From Lomentospora prolificans (taxonomy: Eukaryota; Ascomycota; Sordariomycetes; Microascales; Microascaceae): DNA of 64,000 nt. The stretch is taken from the NCBI GenBank assembly GCA_029532625.1, contig JARFXM010000011.1, positions 372,001 to 436,000 on the forward strand. Reading direction: 5' to 3'. Made by a program: the position numbers and the translations under genes. The notes under the pieces were generated by a model. The model saw only the letters and a program-made list of their open reading frames with translations, was not told where the DNA came from and made no database searches. Below, piece after piece: positions 57,783-64,000 of this stretch (position 1 is the stretch's first letter; every line of letters starts with the position of its first letter).

Positions 57783-59554
57783 ATGACTCAGTTCCAGCCT
57801 CGCATGCTCATAGGTGGTCAGGTAAGACACATTGAGGACTCATTAGTCCACTGATCAACTGATTGACCCTTGCTGGCTACTCTTGTCACTTCGCGCTGAC
57901 GCCTCGCTCTTTCAGTTGGTCGGAGCTTCCGATGGAGCCACCTTCCCTCTTTACAACCCTGCCACACGTGAAAAAGTGGCCGACGGTAAGCACCAGACCC
58001 AGTCGGTTTTGCACTGCTCTTCGATCCGTGTATTACTGTTCACGTTCTGTTTACCGTTTACTCTCATATTTCGCTACTGGTTCATGATAGCATCGAGGTC
58101 GTTTGGAGCTATCCCTCATCTTTCATTTCGCTTTTCCCTTTACCCCGCTCCACCAACCGTCCCCCCATCTAACAGCCAATATTCCCCACTAACCTCGGCT
58201 CGTTCTCTCCCATGTAGTCCCCGAAGCCACAGAAGACGATGTCAATACCGCCGTCGCCGCAGCCAAGGCCGCTTTCCCAGAATGGTCCGCTCTGGACCCC
58301 GCTCAGCGTGGCGCCTACCTCAAGAAGCTCGCCGTCTTGATCCGCCAGAACAATGAGCAGTTGGCCCTCCTCGAGGCGAGCTCCATGGGACGCCCCGTGT
58401 CCGAATACATTGATGGGTTCGCTGCTGCGGGCCACTACGACCACTATGCCGAGGCATGGTCCAATATCCAGGGCCAGTCGAGCCTGAACACCCCTGGCTT
58501 CGTCACCATGACCTGGAGGCAGCCATACGGTGTCGTGGGTGCTATTATTCCGTGGAATGTGCCATTGGTGTTCTTTGCCGGTAAGTCGGCGCCGGCTTTA
58601 ATCGCGGGTAACACCGTGGTTTTAAAGTCGAGTGAGAAAGCCCCTCTGGCGTCTGCGAGGCTCGCCGAGCTCATTCACGAAGCCGGATTCCCTCCTGGCG
58701 TCTTCAACGTCATTTCCGGCCACGGCATGCCTTCGGGCTCTGCCCTGTCTGCTCACATGGACGTGCGCGTACTTAGCTTTACCGGGTCCGGCCGCACTGG
58801 TCGTTTGATCCAAGAGGTTGCCGCCAAGACCAACCTCAAGAAGGTCATTCTCGAACTCGGTGGCAAGTCCCCCGCCATCATCTTCGACGATGCCAACCTT
58901 GACAAGGCCGTCGCCGAGACGATGCACTCGATCCAGTGGAACAGTGGCCAGGTCTGCATGGCCAACTCCCGTATCTACGTGCAGGAGAACATTGCCTCTC
59001 AGTTCGTAGACGTCTTTAAGCAGAAGTTCGCCGCCGTCAAAGCCGGCAACCCTGCCGAGAAGGACGTCAAGCATGGACCACAAGCCGACGAAATCCAGTA
59101 CAACAACGTCATGAAGTTTATCGAAGAGGGCAAGCAATCTGGCTCCCTGGCGCTCGGCGGCAAGGGCACCCTTGATTCCACGGGTGGTTATTTTGTAGAG
59201 CCTACCGTGTTTGTCCAGACGCCTGAGGATGCTCGCATCATGAAGGAGGAAGTGTTTGGTCCTGTTGTCAACATCAACACCTTCAAGACCGAGCAGGAGG
59301 CCATCGATAAGGCTAACGATACGGTATTCGGTCTCTATGCTGCCGTCTACACCAAGGACATCAGCCGCGCACTCAGGGTAGCGAAGGCACTCGAGTCCGG
59401 ATACGTCGGTGTCAACTCAACTAGTCCTCGTACTGGTAGGGATCTGCCGTTTGGAGGCTACAAGATGTCGGGCCAGGGCCGAGAGGGGTGGCTCCACAGC
59501 CTGGACAACTTCCTGGAAACCAAGAGTGTCATGATTGCGGTGGACGACCAGTGA
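57783..59554 (+). CDS. NAD(P)+-dependent aldehyde dehydrogenase
   Basis: Exons 57783-57821, 57916-57985 and 58218-59554 give 481 aa, a normal length. The catalytic set is complete: N150 (PWNVP), E249 (LELGGKSP) and nucleophile C283 (GQVCMANS). The cofactor site shows 'FTGSGRTGR', and the C-terminal 'PFGGYKMSGQGREG' is standard. It oxidises an aldehyde to the acid in the cytosol. Next to a stilbene-cleaving-type oxygenase the substrate is probably a hydroxylated or methoxylated benzaldehyde (compare vanillin dehydrogenases); that is inference from context. Intron 2 is 232 nt, long and pyrimidine-rich compared with others in the window. It is divergent from the zinc-cluster regulator. Confidence 0.94.
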
Positions 59555-60049
59555 AAACGAAAAGGGGTGGACGGAAATTCCGGGAGCTCTGGGGTGTAAA
59601 TACGCTAGCGAAATTTATAATATTTTTGTCATGCTTCTCCAAATCGGTAGTTTTCTAACCCCAACTATGTCCGTGAGTTGCACAAGTGCCGCGAGGTAGA
59701 TACCGGGGTCCTCTTGGGCCCCCTGAGTAGGGTACCTATTTTTAGACATCAATAATTATCCATCTATCACAGATTGGGCATATTATTTCCCAGAAGGAAA
59801 CAGCAATCTTTCTTGGCAATGCTTCTGGATCAAAAACCGAGAGACGGTTCCGTGCGCAGCCATGAAGGGGGCTCAAAATGGACGAAAGCATAAACAAACG
59901 TGATATTCATAAGTCTAGTAATAGATGCAGTCCCTGCGCTATTCTAATTTATAAACGGCTCTTGAAAGCAAATGACGAAGGATCTAATAATAACACGAAT
60001 AAGTCGTTAAAAACAAATTATCCCAAGGCAAGAAGCAGTCCGTGGTTTT
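59555..60049. other. Convergent 3' intergenic region
   Basis: AT-rich 3' flanks of the dehydrogenase and the monooxygenase. Small frames only. Confidence 0.55.
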
Positions 60050-61543
60050 TTACGCAACCACGGCGGGTGACGCGTTGGCAGTCATACCCAGTGGCGCCTC
60101 GGGTTTGGCCCCGGCGCTGCCTTCAGTGTGCGTCTTGAAGACGTCGGCGAAGTTGTCTTCGGCGTACTTTTCGGCATCGAACTTGTGGATCCAGTCTTCG
60201 CGGGGGAAGGCGATGCTGGCGGGGTTCTCGCGGACCTTTGCCCAGTCGGTCTTGTGCCAGAGGTCGCGGGTGGTCTCGCCGGTCTTTTGTACCTTGCACA
60301 CGCGCTCATACCTGGCTCAAACGTTAGCCAAAAAAAAAAAAAAAATTTACGAGTCCAAGAACGAGGAGAGAGGGTTCCGTACCTGAGGTCCTGGTAAGAC
60401 CTGACAGCAGCCGGGATGTTGGCCTTGCCCGCCCTCTTCAAGCACACCGCCATAGTAACGCCGTCCTCCATGGACTGGGTAGCGCCCTGGGCCGAGGTAG
60501 GAAGGAAAGGGTGAGCAGAGTCACCAAGCAGCGCGATACGAGCGTGCTTGCTGATCCAGGTGGGGAGAGGGTCTCTGTAGACGAGCTTCCAGTCGACGAG
60601 GGCAGAGGGAGGGGTCTTCTCGATGATGGCGGTGCAGAGAGGATCCCAGTCCTTGAGGACGGCCTTGACCTCCTCAAGCTTACCGGGGAAGGACCACGAC
60701 TCGTCAATGTCGTGCTCGTCCTTGTGTGTGAGAACCCAAGAGCAGTTCTTGCCGCCCTTGATGGTGGAGAAGAGGAAGTGTACGTCTTGGCCGATCCAGC
60801 CGTTGAAGGTGTCGCCGTGCTCGCAGAATTCCTTGGTGCGGGGGTCCTTGGCCATTTCAGTGGCAGGGAACCTAGCCAGTCAGTAATTTAATTATACTAT
60901 TGACAGCGAAAAGACCATGGAGGCTTGAGGAGGAGGAGGTTGGGTAATTTGTTTCTTACCACGCACGCCAAACAGCATAACCGCTGCTCTTGGGCTTGTC
61001 AGAGTATCCAAGGACGAGCTCCCTCGCCTTTGAGCGCACACCATCGGCGCCAATAACGATGTCGCCCGTCACCCTCTTGCCGTTCTTCAGGACGATACCA
61101 GCCTGGTTCTCGTCCTCAAAGTACTCGACAGCAGGGGTATCCAAATGAATGGGAATCTTGAGATCATCCCGCGCATAGTCAAAGATAACCTTGTGCAGCT
61201 CGCCCCTGTGGCCGTGCATAGGCGGGGCCTCGGGGGTCTCGGGAGCAGAGGGCTGGTGGTAGACGACCTCGCCGGTGTCATACTTGTGGATGCGGAAACC
61301 GTAGTCCTTGAGGTTGATGGTCAAGGGCTTGAGGCGCTTGACGACCTCGCCATTGTCCCAGCGGTAGAAGATGCGGCCGGCGTTGGCGCCGAAGGAAATG
61401 ATGTCGCCGAGGACCTTGAGCTGGGGGAAGTTTTCGTAGATTTCGACGTCATGGCCCTGGCGGTGGCATTCGATGGCGGCGGTGAGGCCGCCAAAGCCGG
61501 CGCCGACGACGATGACCTTGATGCCGGTCTTCTGGGCAGACAT
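60050..61543 (-). CDS. FAD-dependent aromatic-ring monooxygenase (salicylate hydroxylase type)
   Basis: Exons 61543-60960, 60871-60383 and 60311-60050 give 444 aa. The GxGxxG dinucleotide motif is at the N-terminus (VVGAGFGGLTAAIE). The middle 'VIGADGVRSKAR' is the DG fingerprint, and 'IALLGDSAHPFLPTSAQGATQSMEDG' is the GD motif that binds the FAD ribityl chain. These three identify class A flavoprotein hydroxylases. The C-terminal part ('TGETTRDLWHK', 'EDWIHKFDAEKYA') is typical of salicylate-1-monooxygenase-like fungal proteins. It would hydroxylate a phenolic acid using NAD(P)H and O2, with or without loss of CO2. The second intron contains a 15-A run on the + strand (T in the transcript). 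The divergent neighbour is the SDR. Confidence 0.92.
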
Positions 61544-62333
61544 GGTTGATGAGGGAGGGGAAGAACAAGGGACGAAGAGGGGTGGAGAGGACAGAGACTT
61601 TGGTAATACGTGTGGTGTGGCCTTAGAATAGAGATTAGGGAGTGATGATGGAGAATAATGGCGCGGGAACGAAAATAAAATAGAAAAGAACGACACCAAC
61701 TGGAACAAGGACAGATCCAAATCAAATACCCTCCTTCATCCCCCGAGATAATGGTCCAGTTCCTGGTTGCCGGAGTCAGCAGAATCACTATGATTCCACC
61801 CTCCCCACTCGCCCCCTCACGGCTCTTGATGGCCGGCTTTTGCGAATGGCCCGTCGACTCTCTCGACATAATAGTCTCTCCGCCAGCCACGCCTTGGGTT
61901 TTTGGCCCACCGGCTGGCTTTCTTGGCAGCTATCCAATCCTAAATTGCCTCGCTGAGCCTATTTACCCCAACTTCCCCACACCCCGCTTCAATCGGCATC
62001 ATGGTTCCTACGGCATCCACTGGCCACGCTCCATTTTCCGCTCCATCTTCAAGTTGTATGCCTCTGGCGGGGTCCCCGCGTCCGACTCTTCGTGTAATAA
62101 GACTTGGTGCATTTCGTCCCCTGGCCCCTTTTTTGACGCCTTTCCTCGTACGAAAAGAGATCCGCTTGCTGCCATCGTCTGATCTGCCTGCCCTGAATTC
62201 GGTTCGCAAAAGTCCACGCACCGTGTACTTGTCCATTGAGAATTTTCTCCAATTTTTGGGCCACTTGAATCTTTTTTTTTATTTTATTTTTTATTTTTTA
62301 TTTTTTTGAGACACTGGTGATAATAGTTTTACA
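61544..62333. promoter_or_regulatory. Divergent promoter between monooxygenase and SDR
   Basis: A strongly T-rich block with short A interruptions lies at 62270-62307, about 30 bp before the SDR ATG. It is probably a nucleosome-free core-promoter tract. No other gene is supported in this interval. Confidence 0.5.
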
Positions 62334-63468
62334 ATGACTTCCCACACGGAATTCGGACCAAACACCACGGCCACCGAGGTTGCTGCGGTCTTCAAGGATC
62401 AGGTCAAGGGTAAAAATGGTACGATTTCTTGTCCCAGGATTCAATGGATTCAATATCTTTTCGTTTTTCGGCAGTTGCGCTAACAATCATCCCCTCTCAG
62501 TCGTGGTAACCGGCGTGAGCCCCGGCGGCATCGGCGCATCCACCGCCCTGGCCATCGCCTCCCAACAACCCGCCATCCTCATCCTCGCCTCGCGCAACCA
62601 ATCCAACCTCGACGCCGTCGCCGCCGACATCAAGCAGAAATCCCCCTCCGTCCCCACCAACACCGTCCTCCTCGACCTCGCGTCCATCGACTCCGTCAAG
62701 GCCGCCGCTTCTCACATTTCTTCCATCGTCGACCGCATCGACATCCTCATCAACAATGCCGGCGCCACCTTTCAGACCCGCGACGCCGTAACCACCCCCG
62801 GCGGCCCCGTGGTCGACAAGCAGCTCTTCACCAACCACGTCGGCACTTTCTTGCTCACCTCCCTGCTCCTCCCCAAGCTTAGCGCCGCCGCTTCGCAGGC
62901 CGCAAAGGGAAGCGTGCGCGTCGTCAACCTGAGCAGTTTGGGCCACCGCCTCTCGCCCATCCGCTTCAGCGACTACGCCTTCCAAAAAGAACTCTACGAC
63001 GTCCCCGAGTCCGAGCGGCCTCCCGCCGTCATCCCCGAGGCCTTCCGCAAAGTCACGGGCGACTACCCCGGCTTCGTCGGCTACGGCCAGAGCAAAACGG
63101 CCAATATCCTCCACGCCTGGGAGCTCACCAAGCGCGCGCAGGCCAAGGGCGAAAACATCTTCAGCGTCTCCGTGCACCCTGGCACCATCGTCACGGGCCT
63201 CACGCGCAGCCTCGACACCGAGGGCCGCGCTGCCATGGACGGCACTGCACCTAACGGTATCCCCAAGACGTTGGACGAGGGTGCCGCCACTACGCTTGTG
63301 GCCGCGTTCGATCCCAAGCTCGCGGAGGGTGATACCACTAGTGAGCCTACGTTCCTTTCGGATTGCCAGCTAGCGCTTGAGAAGATGGGCCCGCATGCGA
63401 GGGATGCCGCGGCCGCGCAGAGGCTGTGGAATGAGAGTGAGAAGATGGTCGGCGTCAAGTGCCTGTAA
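62334..63468 (+). CDS. Short-chain dehydrogenase/reductase (WWOX/retinol-dehydrogenase-like)
   Basis: Exons 62334-62418 and 62501-63468 give 350 aa. Cofactor motif 'VVVTGVSPGGIGASTA' (TGxxxGIG), 'LILASRN' (Arg after beta-2 suggests NADP(H) preference), 'DILINNAG' and 'VVNLSSLGHR', then the catalytic Tyr-Lys in 'GYGQSKTANILHA', followed by 'SVHPGTIVTGL', complete the family signature. It is an intracellular alcohol/carbonyl oxidoreductase. In this gene set it could reduce or oxidise an aldehyde or alcohol product of the dioxygenase. The coding part is unusually C-rich at third positions (many GCC, ATC, CTC), which produces long antisense frames. It is the last gene of the window's catabolic group. 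Confidence 0.93.
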
Positions 63469-64000
63469 TTTGGGGATTTTATGCCAACATAAATAGAGCT
63501 TTAGGTATTGTTGAGTCTAATAGAACCGAATTTTCGCAAGTTTCCCCGGTATTATTAATGGAGAACTTTTGCATGATACAGTAGCCAGTTCATCGTAGGT
63601 TCACGGGTCTCATCGAGTGAACCACGGAATAGAATGCGGCTAAAATTTGACTTCCGGAATTGATCATGATTTTCTTTTCTCTTAAAATAGATCGTCAGAC
63701 GCGGGCTCACCGAGTAGAAGGGCTGGTGTTGCGAATGTCGGCCGCCATTGCGAATTGACGGGGCGGCGCAGCAATAAGCAAGGTGTATATACCTTCATCA
63801 GCACTGTCACCCGCTATGCAACACGAGTACAATCTACCTCTCACAGCCACTCCTCATCAACACAAGATCAAGAGCGATTGATGCTGTTGATATGGAAGGA
63901 ATGGCGGAACACTACGCCTCAGAGTCGCGCAGTGCAGGCCTCGTGACCTTTTCCCACTCGTTATAAATAGCGGGCTTCCATGACGAGGAATCACTGAATG
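63469..64000. other. 3' flank of the SDR and possible promoter of an off-window gene
   Basis: 'ttataaatagcgg' at about 63961-63973 is a good TATA-box-like sequence on the + strand, 30 bp before the window end. It may belong to a gene starting beyond it. No coding region is supported here. Confidence 0.4.

Noticed and set aside
60300..60383. Suspected frameshift at the last intron of the FAD monooxygenase
   Set aside because: Rechecking bases 60301-60311 showed the junction AG|G TAT GAG CGC GTG TGC is in frame; the gene is intact.
62497..63177. 226-codon minus-strand frame opposite the SDR
   Set aside because: Gly/Asp/Val-rich antisense shadow caused by C-ending codons on the + strand.
1..64000. 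Polyketide synthase, NRPS or terpene synthase secondary-metabolite cluster
   Set aside because: No core biosynthetic enzyme is present; the enzyme set looks catabolic.
1..64000. CRISPR arrays, rRNA, tRNA, intact transposons
   Set aside because: No regularly spaced palindromic repeats, no RNA-gene motifs and no transposase or reverse transcriptase were seen by eye.

Overview
The window looks like filamentous ascomycete nuclear DNA, probably Sordariomycete-like. The genes have short introns (about 45-90 nt) with GTRNGT donors and CTAAC-type branch points. There are four Zn2Cys6 regulators plus a bZIP, and many MFS, APC, RTA1 and NCS1 transport genes. No rRNA, tRNA, CRISPR array or intact transposon was recognised. 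Several decayed genes and diverged repeats suggest a fast-evolving accessory or subtelomeric-type segment. All gene models were assembled by hand from splice signals and reading frame; no database search was run.

Region by region. 0-5.3 kb: remnant of an NCS1 permease with its middle missing, a Zn2Cys6 regulator, a minisatellite and an RTA1-like 7-TM protein. 7-18 kb: a Zn2Cys6 regulator; both subunits of a mitochondrial-type succinyl-CoA ligase placed tail to tail; a dead SDR gene; a double-hotdog hydratase of the mesaconyl-C4-CoA/itaconyl-CoA hydratase or HTD2 type; and an amidase with one in-frame stop. 19-24 kb: a Zn2Cys6 regulator divergent from a monocarboxylate-type MFS transporter. 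24.7-27.6 kb: a 930-residue protein with TPR-like repeats, ankyrin and a TIR-like domain. 27.7-33.5 kb: an APC amino-acid permease, an unrecognised 423-residue protein and an HNH-nuclease-domain protein. 33.5-42 kb: gene-poor, with diverged repeats, a bZIP gene broken at a run of six C, a decayed 3-carboxymuconate-cyclase-like gene and a fragment of an UNC93-like MFS protein.

42-63.5 kb holds a compact catabolic set: a paraoxonase-type lactonase, a sugar-type MFS transporter, a carotenoid-cleavage/lignostilbene-type dioxygenase, a SnoaL-like protein, an amidohydrolase of the dihydroxybenzoate (resorcylate) decarboxylase type, a Zn2Cys6 regulator divergent from an aldehyde dehydrogenase, a salicylate-hydroxylase-type FAD monooxygenase, and an SDR.

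Working hypotheses. (1) The 7-18 kb genes form a second-copy acyl-CoA pathway: ligase to CoA thioester, then hydratase. This is reminiscent of itaconate or other C5-dicarboxylate use. The expected citramalyl-CoA lyase is not in the window. (2) The 42-63 kb genes degrade a stilbenoid or related phenolic: the double bond is cleaved to aldehydes, which are oxidised to acids, then decarboxylated and/or ring-hydroxylated. (3) The TPR-ANK-TIR protein is a candidate fungal NLR-like or NADase effector.
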